The notes: a model not told the origin generated them from the sequence alone. DNA of 64,000 bases from Mermis nigrescens (GCA_036768485.1 JAVLUZ010000567.1:124001-188000); one strand, 5' to 3'. Counted from the stretch's first letter, positions 19,795-30,411 are shown. A program made the numbers and translations.

Positions 19795-21602
19795 TAGAGA
19801 CCGGATTTTTACGTGGAGAAAAAAGTCAATTTACGTGGAAAAATACGTGGGAAATTATGTCAATTTACGTGGAAAATTACGTGGAAAAAATGCATCATAT
19901 TCAATTTTTATTTCAACTTTATAACTGAAAAGCAACAATTTCAATCAATTAGACATTTGTTGAACGCAGTAATACTCAACATCTCAATATTTTCAAACGT
20001 CAAGTTGTGACGGCGGTCGGTCAACATTGATTTGTATTGCGAAAACGAACGTTCAACATCCACGGAGACTAGGGGAGCAAACATGGTTTCTAAGCGAAAC
20101 TGTGGGTTATCATTGGTAGCGAATTTCACAACGTCCGGATTTTTCTGGAGGCTGGCGTCAAACTTATCTTTAGCAAAACCAGTCAAAATTGAGCCTGTTT
20201 CTTTGAAAATGCGCCATTGTTCATCTTTTGTTAGGGTGCTCGATTCTAGCTTTTCGATAGCTTGAACCAAGAACTTGTAAACGGTGCAATTGAAAAGTTC
20301 ATCCTTTACAATTTCGTCGTTGACCAGACGCTTGCTGATTTCGCAAGCTTTACTGTCGTCCGGAAGTTCATCCAAAAACGATTTGATTTTGTCGTAGTTT
20401 TCGCACAAAAACGCTGCACAGCTTATCCAACTGCCCCATCGAGTAACCACAGCATCAGGTGGCAATGCTAGTCCTCCTGTGGTTTCTTTGTAAAGTTGAA
20501 TGCGTGCCGGGGCTTTCAAAAGAACTTTTCGCATCGAGCCAATAAATTCGTTTGCGTTACTATATTCGTTGCGGACCGATTCGCACACGCGGTGCAACGA
20601 ATGAGCCAAACAAGTAACATGGTGTAAATTTGGAAATAACGCCTTCAGATTTGTCACAGCAAGCACCATGTAAGCAGCTTGATCGCTCACAACTGAGATA
20701 ACTTTGTCGTACTGTATGCCGCCAGGCCACAAAACCCCGCAGGCGTCGATCACAGAACGCATCACAGTAGAGTTGTTGGCTTTTTCCAGATTGTACATCT
20801 TCAACAACATCGGCTTGATTAATTTTCCATTGAGAGGCATAACCAGAACATTGAAGACAAATCTTTGAAGCGCATCTGTTGTTTCATCCACGATGAAACA
20901 AACGTTACTATCGCCAACAGCCAATCGAATTTTTTCGATGATTTCATCAAACACAGGTTTAATGTAATTTTTGCGTAAAGTACTTTCGTCTGGGATCTTC
21001 CTTTCGGTGTATTTGGCCAAAAAATTGCGTAACGGCTCACTATTAACTTTGAACAATGGTATACCGGATTGAATAAAGGCACGCGTCAAATCAGATTCAA
21101 ACTTTTTATTTTTGGCGAGTTGTTCATCTGCTTTCTGAAAACTAGATGCCAGGAACGTTTGCTGCGACGATTTCGATTTACGTTTGGCCGCCAATTCTCG
21201 ATGCTTCAGTGTTTTTAGGTGTTGTTCGATCGCTTGATTCTGATGATTCAGGTCAACTTTTAGCACCGTATCGCAAACATCACACTTGATAATAGATCCA
21301 TCCGACACAATGAAGTCGGCTTTGTACTTTTGAGCTAACGATTTGATTTTAGTGGCACCAAGTTTGGACATTATTAAACTATTAAATCAATTATCTGTAA
21401 AGAAAAGTGTTAAAATACGTGGAAATTTTCGGAAATAAGAAAATACGTGGAAGTACGTGGAAAAAGGCAAAATACGTGGAAATACGTGGGGGAATAATAC
21501 TCCTAAGGCTCTAAAAATGCGTTTTTCTGACGTTTTAGAGTCCGCTGATTCCGAATCAAGTCTCAAAAAAATTACGTGGCCCACGTAAAAATCCGGTCTC
21601 TA
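19795..21602 (-). mobile_element. Complete autonomous hAT transposon with perfect 8-bp TSD
   Basis: The element is 1808 bp. The left end TAGAGACCGGATTTTTACGT and the right end ACGTAAAAATCCGGTCTCTA are perfect inverted repeats. It is flanked on both sides by GTTATAAC (19787-19794 and 21603-21610), the 8-bp duplication diagnostic of hAT. TACGTGG words are repeated just inside both ends (19838-19890 and 21416-21490), likely subterminal transposase sites. It encodes one uninterrupted transposase and lies intergenic, between the galectin and TTL genes. Confidence 0.95.
19941..21371 (-). CDS. hAT superfamily transposase, 476 aa, apparently intact
   Basis: A DNA-cutting enzyme that would excise and reinsert the surrounding element. 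An N-terminal zinc-finger-like segment has C30-x2-C33 and H51-x5-H57, followed by a basic stretch (KRKSKSS, about 64-70), consistent with DNA binding. The RNase-H-like core shows VDETTD at 161-166 and VVSDQ at 227-231 (candidate catalytic Asp162 and Asp230), the CLAH motif (254-257) and TRWGSW (310-315). The C-terminus carries a dimerisation block, VDVERSFSQYK (437-447) followed by L-x-x-R-R-x-N-L-T. At 476 aa it is shorter than Hermes-type enzymes but has all the usual blocks. There is no stop or frameshift. Activity is inferred only from intactness. Confidence 0.93.
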   Translation of the reverse strand: MSKLGATKIKSLAQKYKADFIVSDGSIIKCDVCDTVLKVDLNHQNQAIEQHLKTLKHRELAAKRKSKSSQQTFLASSFQKADEQLAKNKKFESDLTRAFIQSGIPLFKVNSEPLRNFLAKYTERKIPDESTLRKNYIKPVFDEIIEKIRLAVGDSNVCFIVDETTDALQRFVFNVLVMPLNGKLIKPMLLKMYNLEKANNSTVMRSVIDACGVLWPGGIQYDKVISVVSDQAAYMVLAVTNLKALFPNLHHVTCLAHSLHRVCESVRNEYSNANEFIGSMRKVLLKAPARIQLYKETTGGLALPPDAVVTRWGSWISCAAFLCENYDKIKSFLDELPDDSKACEISKRLVNDEIVKDELFNCTVYKFLVQAIEKLESSTLTKDEQWRIFKETGSILTGFAKDKFDASLQKNPDVVKFATNDNPQFRLETMFAPLVSVDVERSFSQYKSMLTDRRHNLTFENIEMLSITAFNKCLID

Positions 21603-21740
21603 GTTATAACATAGGATCGGAGGTTATTTAGCCTACATAATTCTACAAGATGGGCACTGCTATACGGTACAATGATGTGATTAGGCTTAGTATATCTGAA
21701 AAGGTGTTTTAAGCTGCTTAGGTCGAGTTCGCTCCCGCTT

Positions 21741-21860
21741 ACGTCAATGTATAGATGCTTAGGTTGATGTATAGATGCTTAGGTCGATGTATAGATGCTT
21801 AGTTCGATGTATAGATGCTTAGGTCGATGTATAGATGCTTAGGTCGATGTATAGATGCTT
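21741..21860. repeat. 20-bp tandem repeat, six units
   Basis: Six head-to-tail units of AGGTCGATGTATAGATGCTT in exact 20-bp register, with one to three changes in the first and fourth units. It lies between the hAT transposon and a related MITE. Confidence 0.85.
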
Positions 21861-21938
21861 AAAACTGGGTAAAAACAAGCAAAAATGAGAAAAAATTGGT
21901 GGCGGGGGTATAATACGTAAGTACCCAATGATGTGATG

Positions 21939-22134
21939 TAGGGACCGGATTTTTAGGTGCAAAAAGTGGGCCAAATAGGTGCAAAGCATCGGCCAATAAG
22001 GTGCAAGCAGTTGATAATAAGTGAAAAGTATAGCCGTTTTCAGAGTCAAATAAGGTGCAAAACAGGCTCAAACTGTGAAAAGATCTTCACAAAATAGAGC
22101 TTTTAGGTGCTAGCACCTAAAAATCCGGTCTCTA
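21939..22134. mobile_element. Non-autonomous relative of the neighbouring hAT element
   Basis: 196 bp with ends TAGGGACCGGATTTTTAGGT and ACCTAAAAATCCGGTCTCTA, nearly the termini of the autonomous element at 19795-21602. Internal GGTGC and CAAATAGGTGCAAA words repeat like the TACGTGG words of the larger element. No matching duplication is seen, so the flank may have been rearranged. Confidence 0.7.
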
Positions 22135-22139
22135 GATAT

Positions 22140-22545
22140 AAGATACCCTGTCTGTGCCATAACATGCAGTGATACAAGATAGGAGATGCCCTCTGCTATA
22201 ACATATGAGTGATATAAGATATCACGTGATATATGACACCCTTTGCTACAACGAACAAAAAATTTTTAAAACATCAAAAATATGGTTTGACCAAAAAAAT
22301 TTCCAAAACATCCCAAAACATCAAAAATAAGGGTTTGGCCAAAGAATTTTCACAACCATTCTGTAACGTTAAAAATATGGATTTGATCATGGTTGACAAA
22401 AAACATTTAAAAATAAATCCAAAAATTAAAATATGGTTTTTACCAACAATTTCCTTTAGAAATATCCCAAAAAATCAAAAGTCCCGGAAAACAAAAAATA
22501 CAAGAGACATCTCAATTCCATATAGCTATCAGGCCTAAATTTAAT
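22140..22545. repeat. Degenerate tandem repeats
   Basis: From 22140 to 22255 a roughly 42-bp unit (GATATAAGATA...CCCTxTGCTATAACA) recurs about three times. From 22255 to 22490 a looser unit (AACATCAAAAATATGG, GGTTTGACCAAA) recurs. The open frame at 22233-22538 is a by-product of this A-rich repetition. Confidence 0.5.
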
Positions 22546-22573
22546 CCGGGCAACGCCGGGTAGCTCACCTAGT
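22546..22573 (+). mobile_element. Possible Helitron-type 3' end
   Basis: CCGGGCAACGCCGGGTA forms a short CCGG/CCGG stem and is followed 11 bases on by CTAG|T. A hairpin a few bases before a CTAG/T terminus is the usual Helitron 3' end. No 5' TC end or Rep/helicase sequence is visible, so this is tentative. Confidence 0.3.
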
Positions 22574-24214
22574 TGAAACTATGACAGGCAAACGACCGCT
22601 CCAGTATTGAATACTGACACTCGTGATTGTCAAGCGTGCTTAAGGGTCAAATGGTGCAACCCTCATCAAGGCCGGTCTGTCAGCCGGAAAAAATTTATTT
22701 TGCACACCTAAAACGAGAATGGTCCTCAAATCTCTGCCTCACGCAAGTCTAGATGTACATATTTATCTCTTTGTAAGTAATACGTAAGGAATAGGTACTG
22801 TAAATGGTGCTATGAATAATTTCATGCATTTGCAACGAACTTTAAAGTGATGCTCTTAATTTATGTTGCAGAATTTTATTGTTCATCAAGAGAGTTACGC
22901 AAGAACATATGTACGTATGTGAAACTGGTAGGTACTTAACTTTCAAAACAGTAAGAACAGCGACAAATAAAACGAGGATGAATCATACTTAATCGCCTTC
23001 TGTCACAGGTTTCAATTTCAGTTAGCCAAGTATGTATATATTTAATTTAGTAAATTTATTTCAGAACTGAATTTTAGGAAATTAAGTTATTGCAAACAAC
23101 TATACCATTTTATAATTGTTTTACTTCCCTTTTTACTATTTCGATTTCTAATCTTTGTTGATTTTATTCTTTATTCTGATATTTGGATTTTTTTGACTTC
23201 AAAACTGACAGACTACTGTAAGTCGGATTCTTGACCGAACAGCGGGAAACCGATGTGCGAAAAGACTTATATCGAAATAATCAAAACGTTTCAAGAAAAT
23301 AATTGTATGATTAAAAACGAATGCCCAACCGCTAACTACTGCACTGCCGCTAACTCTTAAGCCTGATTTGGATAGAATCTAAAATTATGTTTTAGTGTTA
23401 CAACATGCTTATTCAATTTTAGGAGAGCATGAATGACATGATTAAATAATTTTATTGCGAAAGAGGTGGACTGTTTAGTAAGATTTGTATTACTTTAATA
23501 CTAACACGGTCACTAATGCACGTAGACGAAACTTGATAACTACTCAAACAGCAGTCCAAGTGAAAAAATCAAAATCTCTACCTAACCGAGTAAGAGACGG
23601 ATTGTTTCCTAAATTTTAGCTTTGCGGAAAGATCGGAATTTTCACTATTCAGGGTTTTTCCAAATGTAATAATTCTTCGAGAAATTTTTTCCCAATTCTT
23701 AAATCTTAAGTGTTCACCAAAGAATTAGAACCTGCTCGAGTCTCCTTACTCCATTGTTCCGGTACATAAACGCTTTATCAAATTTCTTATGCTGATTTTT
23801 GCATTAGCTGAAACATAAATTTATGAACCGCCAAATACATCTTTCGAACTTAAGCCGATTTGCACGTGATCATGATAACGGTAAAATTAGAAAATGAGAA
23901 AATCGAAATTATATAGAAAACAAGAAATAGACAATTCAGAAAATGGAAAGAATAGAAAGAATAGAAACCCTTTACTTTATATTATGAAAAACTTAAGTCT
24001 GGTGAACCCGTCCTGATGACTCAAGAAATTCATAATATAAAATTGACAAAATCTCATAAATGCTTAGTTAAACAGCGATTCTCAATGCTCACAACAAAAG
24101 TAGGTATGTAAATGCGTTCATTTTCTTTCTTTAAATTTTGAATATACACGAAAAATGGAAGGTATACATTACGCGGCTTCCGATTGCTAAACGGTTACCT
24201 TAGCGGTTGTGCGC
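22574..24214. other. Intergenic, no recognised element
   Basis: AT-rich sequence downstream (3') of the TTL gene, with no coding exon, RNA gene or window-internal repeat supported. Confidence 0.5.
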
Positions 24215-24366
24215 CATACGTGAGCGCAAGTTAAATTCTGGGAGGGGAGGAGGGGAGGGGTTAAAGCCGACAAAAATCCCCAAAAAATGGAAAATTTGGA
24301 TTCTGGGGTTTATCGATTTCTGCGGAGGGGTTTCAGATTACCCTCAGCCCTATACGCCCATTTGTG
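24215..24366 (+). mobile_element. Family A short-subfamily MITE
   Basis: It starts CATACGTGAGCGCAAG, ends ACGCCCATTTGTG, and contains GGATTCTGGGGTTTATCGATTTCTG. It lies just downstream of the TTL stop codon. Confidence 0.55.
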
Positions 24367-24432
24367 TTTTGTGCTAGTTAGCTTCAGTGTAATACTTAGC
24401 GGTTGTGCACTACTCGCAGGTAGCTTCTACCA

Positions 24433-25536
24433 CTAACCTAAAAAAGGACTGAAAATCGGCAGTACAAAAAAATCAGGCAAGCCTTCATTCAAGTCGGTAA
24501 TTTTGATGATACCTTGATCAATAATCGTTTCGTTATTCTTAACAATTATATTTTTCTGAAGGCGTACAATTCTTTGGCCGCAGCTTGCTTCTATTCCTAG
24601 CTTTAGCTCGATAAGCGGCTTCCATTCTTCTAACCAGCCTTCTACGCTAAATCGACCGTCTTGGGCCACCCCCGAAACATTCAGTGTTTCGTATTTGTAT
24701 CCGCAAAAAATACACCGGTGGAATAGATTGAAACCTTTGAAATTTGAAATAGAAATGAGAATTCAAATATAAATGTGGAGTCGCGAAATCAAAACAAACA
24801 CTTGAGTTTGTGAGATTTCATCGAATATTCTTATGAGATTAACATTTTGCCCATATTGATTTGCATTTCCCCATTATTTTTTCCATTTTTTCCTCTTTCC
24901 AACATTAGCGAACTTGAAATTGAAACAATTCAGTCCAAAACGATGATAGTATTCTGCGGTTTACTAAATTAATTATTATTTATGTACATTTATTTTAAAT
25001 TTTACTAATTGTTCATTATATTATGTCAGTTTTTTACAACCGTTTTGTTTGTATTTTTATTTTATTGTGACTCTTTAATTTCGATGATGGTTATTTTATT
25101 GTTTTAATTTAAGTTTTGCTCTATTATATTCATCAATATTGATATGCTATTTGATGTTAAATTTATCGCTGTGTATTTTAAATTTTATTTTTAAATTAAC
25201 ACATTATTTCGGGGTAGGGCGCAATGTATGTCAATTTTTAATTTACTACTTTAAAATACAACTTAATTTCAATAAATACCGAGCAATCAAAGAAATTTTT
25301 TATGAAAGTTGATGTGGATTTCTAGTGTTTTTGTAAATTGTTTTTAAAATATAGCTTCTACTCATTTTATCAAAAATTTTACCCAATTTTGAAAACAAAT
25401 GGACTCGATTATTTTTATAATCACTCGGTAGTTCCTTTCCGCATCGCAAAGTTCCGCGAATAGTTATACCATATTCATCATCGCCGCTTGCCAAAGTTGT
25501 GTAAAGGACTAGCAAAATAAGCGCAATAATCCCCAT
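24433..25536 (-). CDS. Transthyretin-like (TTL/TTR-52-type) secreted protein, two exons
   Basis: The exons are 25383-25536 and 24433-24734, 151 codons in all. The donor is TTGG|GTAAAA (phase 1) and the acceptor ATTTCAAAG; both fit one frame. Residues 1-18 (MGIIALILLVLYTTLASG) form a signal peptide, so the product is secreted. The beta-sandwich part shows ITIRGTLRCG (24-33) and RVHLFSKL (44-51). After the splice come YETLNVSG and DGRFSVEG (77-84), matching the strand order of nematode TTL proteins (PF01060 type). Cysteines are C32, C59, C62 and C103. The start at MGII is chosen because a T-rich stretch ending TTTTAG, likely a trans-splice acceptor, lies 13 bases upstream; an in-frame Met 14 residues earlier lies beyond it. 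TTL proteins are abundant extracellular nematode proteins. Which member this is cannot be told. Confidence 0.72.
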
Positions 25537-25549
25537 TTTATTGAGCCAA

Positions 25550-25564
25550 CTAAAACAAAAATAG
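25550..25564 (-). promoter_or_regulatory. Likely spliced-leader/5'UTR acceptor of the TTL gene
   Basis: On the minus strand TATTTTTGTTTTAG ends 13 bases before the ATG. The position and sequence fit a nematode trans-splice site. Confidence 0.45.
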
Positions 25565-25723
25565 TCTAATTGCGTCATCTAATTAAACTAAGATAGTAGC
25601 TTATAGTACCAGTCATACTGTCAGGTAGAAACACCATACGCTACTACAGTAATCTATTGGCATCTGATGCGCACGTTAGAACAACACGGATTTAATGCAT
25701 ATATTGAAGAGACATAACATCTG

Positions 25724-26869
25724 GGGCCAGTTGAGCTCGCGATCATCTCGACCTATTTTCACCAACATCGCGCTGCTTGAGCTTAAGCTCGAGCTTAAGC
25801 TTGAGCTAAGTTGAGCACGACGTCGAACTTAAGCTCGAGCTTAAGCGCGATTTCGAGCTTATCTGAGTCCGAGCTCGAGCTTAAGCTCGAGCCGGTTGCA
25901 ATATTTTTTTATTCTGTTACTGAGCTCGACGTCGCGCTCAGCGCTGTGTTAAAGTTAAACCTGCTACCCATCAGGCTTAATCTCGAAGTGCGTATTTGCC
26001 GATTCTGAATCGTATTTCGATCGGAAAATGTTTGTCAAAACGATGTTCGAATTGATTAACTTAATCCTAATAGATTTCAGTATTATACGAGTATGCATAG
26101 AAATGGTGAAAAAATTTCATGAAAATAATATACAGAAAGAAAAATTAAATTCTGAGTTAATGCAGTTTTATTACTTCAGAATCAATTTGGCTATTCATAA
26201 AAAAATTGGATGCAGAACATTATGACATAAAAAAACTTAAATTAAATTCAAAATTAGTAAAAAAAATTGAAATTAATCTTAAAGTTAATTTAATGATAAT
26301 AAAATTAAATATTTAAATCAAAATTGAACAGATTCAATCAAAATTATGACTGACATCTTAAGATGTCATGCTTTCATATACACATTTGTACTTGAACATG
26401 ATACATGCATGCGCATATGCACATTACATATTTTACATTTGAAGTCTGTTGCACACAAATTTGGGCATAAATTTTTAAATTGAGGTCCGACAATAAGCTG
26501 ACAGATTGCGATTATAGTATTGATTAGATATATAATTTTCATAAGCCGTCGGCTTATTTCGAAAATTCTGAAAATTTATGCCCAAACTTATGGGAAAGAG
26601 ACAACACTTTGCACATACTCACATGCGACATCACATACAAATGTAGGTACATATTGCACTATTCTTCATAGGTCGCCTAGTTGATGCTTACTGAGCTCGA
26701 GCTTAAGTTCGAGCTCAACCGACCTCGAGCTTAAGCTCGAACTCAGTTGATCGCGAGGTCGAGAAAAATATTGCGACCGGTTTCAAGTTCGCGATCAGCT
26801 GAGCTCGATATGTCGGACTTAAGCTCGAGCTCGAGCTTAAGCCTGAGCGCGAGGTATTGCAACCGGCCC
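25724..26869. mobile_element. Element E: hAT-type, arms of GAGCTCGAGCTTAAGCTC palindromes, perfect TSD
   Basis: 1146 bp between AACATCTG duplications (25716-25723 and 26870-26877). The ends are GGGCCAGTTG and CAACCGGCCC. Both arms (about 25730-25935 and 26693-26855) are dense with GAGCTCGAGCTTAAGCTCGAGC-like words, each its own reverse complement. The centre is AT-rich and carries a nested family D copy. No transposase. The open frame at 25811-26008 is an arm artefact (SSLSAISSLSESELELKLE). Confidence 0.85.
26442..26603. repeat. Family D palindromic element nested in element E
   Basis: AGTCTGTTGCACACAAATTT, then the CCGACAATAAGCTGACAGATTGCGATTATAG segment in interrupted form, ending CCCAAACTTATGGGAAAGAGAC. 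Its position inside E shows that D was still inserting after E arrived, or was copied with E. Confidence 0.7.
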
Positions 26870-27225
26870 AACATCTGAAGGGAACCGGTCCGAGCTCAGC
26901 AAGTTGAACTGCTGAATGAGGAATCAGCGCTGATAACGGCTATTGGGTTTGCTCAATAGCACGGGTTTTATAATGCGTGTGCGCGCAAAAATATACAGCT
27001 GCACGATCCGCAAGACAGCTCAGTCCGAGCTGGTGACTATAAACGAACATAAGGTCAGTCCGGTAGCTGGGCCGAGTATAATATTGATCTAATGAGTATT
27101 GATCTATGAACTATTGAAGCTTGACTCGACAGAGGCTCGACAGACGTAAATACGCGGAGTGACCTATGTATACTATAATGAATATATGATGACTATTATA
27201 TACTAACCACTACCGGGCGTGACAA

Positions 27226-27490
27226 TACCTGGACCATAGGGGGTTCGGGGTTTGCATTCTCCGACCAGAAACCAAAAATACTCATCCCCAGAAACCAAAA
27301 TACCTCCAGAATTCAATTTTTAAAATTTTTTGTTGTTTTTTCGCAATATTTTGATGCCAATGGAAGGTGCTCGATGAGAAACTTTGAAAAATGGTGTAAT
27401 TCGCTGCATCACCATTTTGAATGCCGTTTTTTTACATTAAAAAATCTTGCACACTCACACTCCCCAGAACTTCGATGTCGCCCACTTATG
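27226..27490 (-). mobile_element. Family A MITE, copy 9
   Basis: Read on the minus strand it starts CATAAGTGGGCGACATCG and contains the CTCATCGAGCACC and AAAATTCTGGAGGTATTTTGG segments (interrupted). The distal end is altered (AATACCTGG) and no clean duplication is seen. Confidence 0.7.
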
Positions 27491-27639
27491 GTGCCAACCA
27501 GTTTTAATCGTGAAATGCGTATTTTTGTTTGTTAAACCTGAAAGGCATTAGTATCATATTTTAGAACAAAGAACGCGGGAAGGGTCTAAGGCTCTTAAGT
27601 AAATGTGCTTTGGAGTGTGATTTGGGAGGGTAAGACTTC

Positions 27640-28060
27640 CAGAATGGCTTCTTACCCCCTTCCCAACAATTTTCGGGAAAACCAAAGTGAGTTCGCTTTT
27701 TAAACGTCTTTGAATCATCTCGGAAATGTAATATTTTTGGCGCTACGCGTCTTGTAATCCTTTTTTGCTTATTATTTATTTAGTCAAATTTTTTCTACTT
27801 TCGAAAATCTTTCTATATCTCCAACGAACATCATTCAAAACCTCACGGAAACAGTGTTTTCGCCGTGCACTCAGCTTTTTTTAAACCGGAAAAAATTAGT
27901 TTCTGAACACTTTTTGAGGCTGAACCTCAGGATCCCTACACTACTTGGAAAATTATGTACGTTTTTCGCCTTTGACATTAAATTTCCGACACTGTTTTGA
28001 CCTTTGAAAATTTTAGGAATACAATTCCCCAAAATGTAGGCACTATCCGTATATGCTTAC
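27640..28060. repeat. Family J repeat, copy 4, degenerate core
   Basis: It contains GGCGCTACGCGTC (about 27743), TTTATTTAGTCAAATTTTTTC and GAAACAGTGTTTTCGCCGTGCACTCAGC in the same order as the copy at 8199-8530. The hairpin core has lost symmetry. Confidence 0.5.
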
Positions 28061-28204
28061 TATGAAATTAGAACAGATAGAACTAAATAATGTGATGCCT
28101 TGCTAAATAGTATGTGACGGTTTAAAAGGATTAGAAATGGAATAAATTAAAAAACTAATTTGGATTGTCTTCAAGGAAAAATTTTAACTGTTGATAAGGG
28201 TCAA

Positions 28205-29285
28205 CAAAACGTCCGGCCCGATAAAACGTCCCTAGCAAAACGTCCCCATGACAAAACGTCCCCCATAAAACGTCCTCAGAAAACACACCATATGGAAAAA
28301 CGTCCCAGCAAGACGTCACTGCGATAAAATTTGCTTTATAATGCTTCTCAGATAATGTGCGCTCAAACGAGATTATCTTTAAAAAATTACTGAAATGACG
28401 CGAATCACGATTATTTGGTGATGTTAAAAGAAGCAATTGAACGTCACGTGGAAAGTAAAGAATAGAAAATACATACTAAATCAAGAATTGAAAGCATATT
28501 GCATGAAAATTGAAAGTAGAGAGAAATGAAATAAGAAGTAGATAAAGAAATAGTAATAAAATGAGTGATTAAGAAATAAAACTCGTAATAAATCAATGTG
28601 AAAGAAGCATCAAGAAATCGAAATAAGGTTCTTCCAAATGTGAAAAATTCCCGCTTATGTCATCAGATATAAATAGCTACAATACTAAATGCACTGTACC
28701 CAGACTTGAAACAAGAACGAAGCGAAATACTACCTGTTACTGAAATTGAGGCCCTGATTGCATCAAAACGACACAAGTGAACGATGAAAAATTAAAAAAT
28801 TTTATTTTGCCTTGATCGGGCAGGATAAACACGCGATGCGCTATTAATGCACTACACTAGCACAAAATGGTCACGTTTTGTTAGGGACGTTTTGTCGTAG
28901 GGACGTTTTGCTGGGGGCGTTTTTTAGAGGACGTTTTGTTGGGGACGATTTGTCTGGGGACCTTTAGTCGTGGGCACGCTTTGTTGGGGACGTTTTGTCA
29001 GGGACGTTTTGCTGGGGGCATTTTGTGGAGGACGTACTATCGGGGACGATTTGTCCGGGGACGTTTTGCCGTGGGGACGTTCTGCCATTGAGGCGTTTTG
29101 TTAGGGACGATTTCTGCGGGAAAGTTTAATCGTGGGAACGTTTTGCCGGGGATGTTTTGTCCGAGGCGTCTTTTCGTGGGGACGTTCTGCCGTAGAAGTG
29201 TTTTGTTGGGGACGATTTCTCCGGGGTCGTTTTGTCGTGGGGACGTTTTGTCGGGGATGTTTTGTCCGATGACATTTTGTCGTGA
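28205..29285. mobile_element. Element F: inverted arrays of a GGGACGTTTTGTC motif around an AT-rich centre
   Basis: The left arm (28208-28325) has about eight ACAAAACGTCCC-type words. The right arm (28867-29285) has over twenty GGGACGTTTTG words at a 13-18 bp spacing, in the opposite orientation. The 530-bp centre is AT-rich and non-coding. Open frames across the right arm on both strands are array artefacts. No target duplication was found. Confidence 0.7.
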
Positions 29286-29826
29286 CACTCTTGTAAAATA
29301 GGAAGTTTTGACGAATGAGTATATGAACGTAGGGAGGCTATACTAACGGCTAAGATTTCTAGGCATTGCCATGCTTCTGCCTGATTATTTGTGAAACCAT
29401 TACGTTTTATACAAGTGAGTTGCAACAAGTAATCAGAAAAGGACAGCGCCGAATGGAACAAAAATAATGTGCTAAACTTAGACAAAAAGAGCGCGAACTC
29501 ATGCTTTATTTTATCGTAGCTTCTCACACGTTATTTTGCGTGAAATATCTTAGTCCCTGATCGTTTGCACATTAGTTCATTTGCCTGACAATGTTATAGC
29601 ACTGCTGTTCGAGTTCATGAAGCTTAAAATAGGTACACATAGGTGTTAGCTTATTGACTTTGCAAGCTTTAAAGCGTCGATTTTGCTTTTGTACGCTGCT
29701 GCGAGTCATGCACACATCCTACCTTTAGCTGTTGTAACTGCTGTCAGTAGTTACACGCCTTTTGAACTCCGGTTCAAACGCCTATGACGGGAAGGTAATA
29801 TCCCAACTTAAAGCCGATGACGAGCA
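29286..29826. other. Intergenic, nothing recognised
   Basis: No gene or repeat supported. Confidence 0.45.
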
Positions 29827-29827
29827 A

Positions 29828-29922
29828 AGACGGGCTATAGCGGTATGCCTACCATGCTCACCAGGCAAGCCAATGAAGAGCTAAGACGGGCTATAGCGGT
29901 ATGCCTACCATGCTCACCAGGC
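29828..29922. repeat. Two-unit direct repeat, 56-bp period
   Basis: A 39-bp segment beginning AGACGGGCTATAGCGG is repeated identically at 29828-29866 and 29884-29922. The flanks are moderately GC-rich and may come from an old retroelement, but I recognise no protein. Confidence 0.7.
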
Positions 29923-30242
29923 TATTATGCTCACCAATCGATCGAACCCATGTGTTGTTCTCCTGGTCTTGCATTCGATAGGGAATTGCACGCAGCCTTT
30001 TCAACGGTGCTGCAGTCGGATGTAAACCCATGAGTTTATGCTTCAGGTGGGCATAAAACTCAGCCGATCTCGTTCTTGTATGAGCACTGGTTCGGCTCGC
30101 GAAAGAGAGCTAACACTGATCAGTGGCGGACCTTCGGATCTGCCCAGTTTTGTGAGACTCTTACACTGTTATTCTTTAGAAACACAAAGCTTCGTGTAAC
30201 ATGCTGGTGGCACGAGTGTTCATACACTTAATCATCTGTAAG

Positions 30243-30411
30243 CAGTTGCGGATCTAGGATTTTCCTAAGGGGGGCGGTACCCCTAAGGGAGGGGGGCGGA
30301 ACCCTGACTTGGGCGAAAAAATTAGCCGTTTTAACCCGAAAATCGCTAAAAATCGCTCAAAAATGCTTAATTTTGCGCACTATTCTGGGCCAATGGGGGG
30401 ATGCGCCCTTG
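30243..30411 (+). mobile_element. Family C MITE, copy 1
   Basis: It starts CAGTTGCGGATCTAGGATTT and contains GGGGCGGTACCCCTAAGGG and TTAATTTTGCGCACTATT. Flanks TCTGTAAG and TTTGCAAG agree at 6 of 8 bases. The right end is eroded. Confidence 0.7.

Noticed and set aside
24660..24715. A non-AG (GCG) acceptor for TTL exon 2
   Set aside because: An ordinary acceptor, ATTTCAAAG at 24735, keeps phase and an open frame, so no unusual site is needed.
25811..26008. Ser/Leu/Glu-rich frame
   Set aside because: Encoded by the palindromic arm of transposon E.
28190..29290. CRISPR-like array reading of the spaced GGGACGTTTT motifs
   Set aside because: Motif spacing is irregular (13-18 bp), the spacers are too short and similar to each other, and the sequence is eukaryotic.
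29037..29527. Minus-strand frames with repeated KTSPxKRPxDK peptides
   Set aside because: Artefacts of the GGGACGTTTTGTC array of element F.
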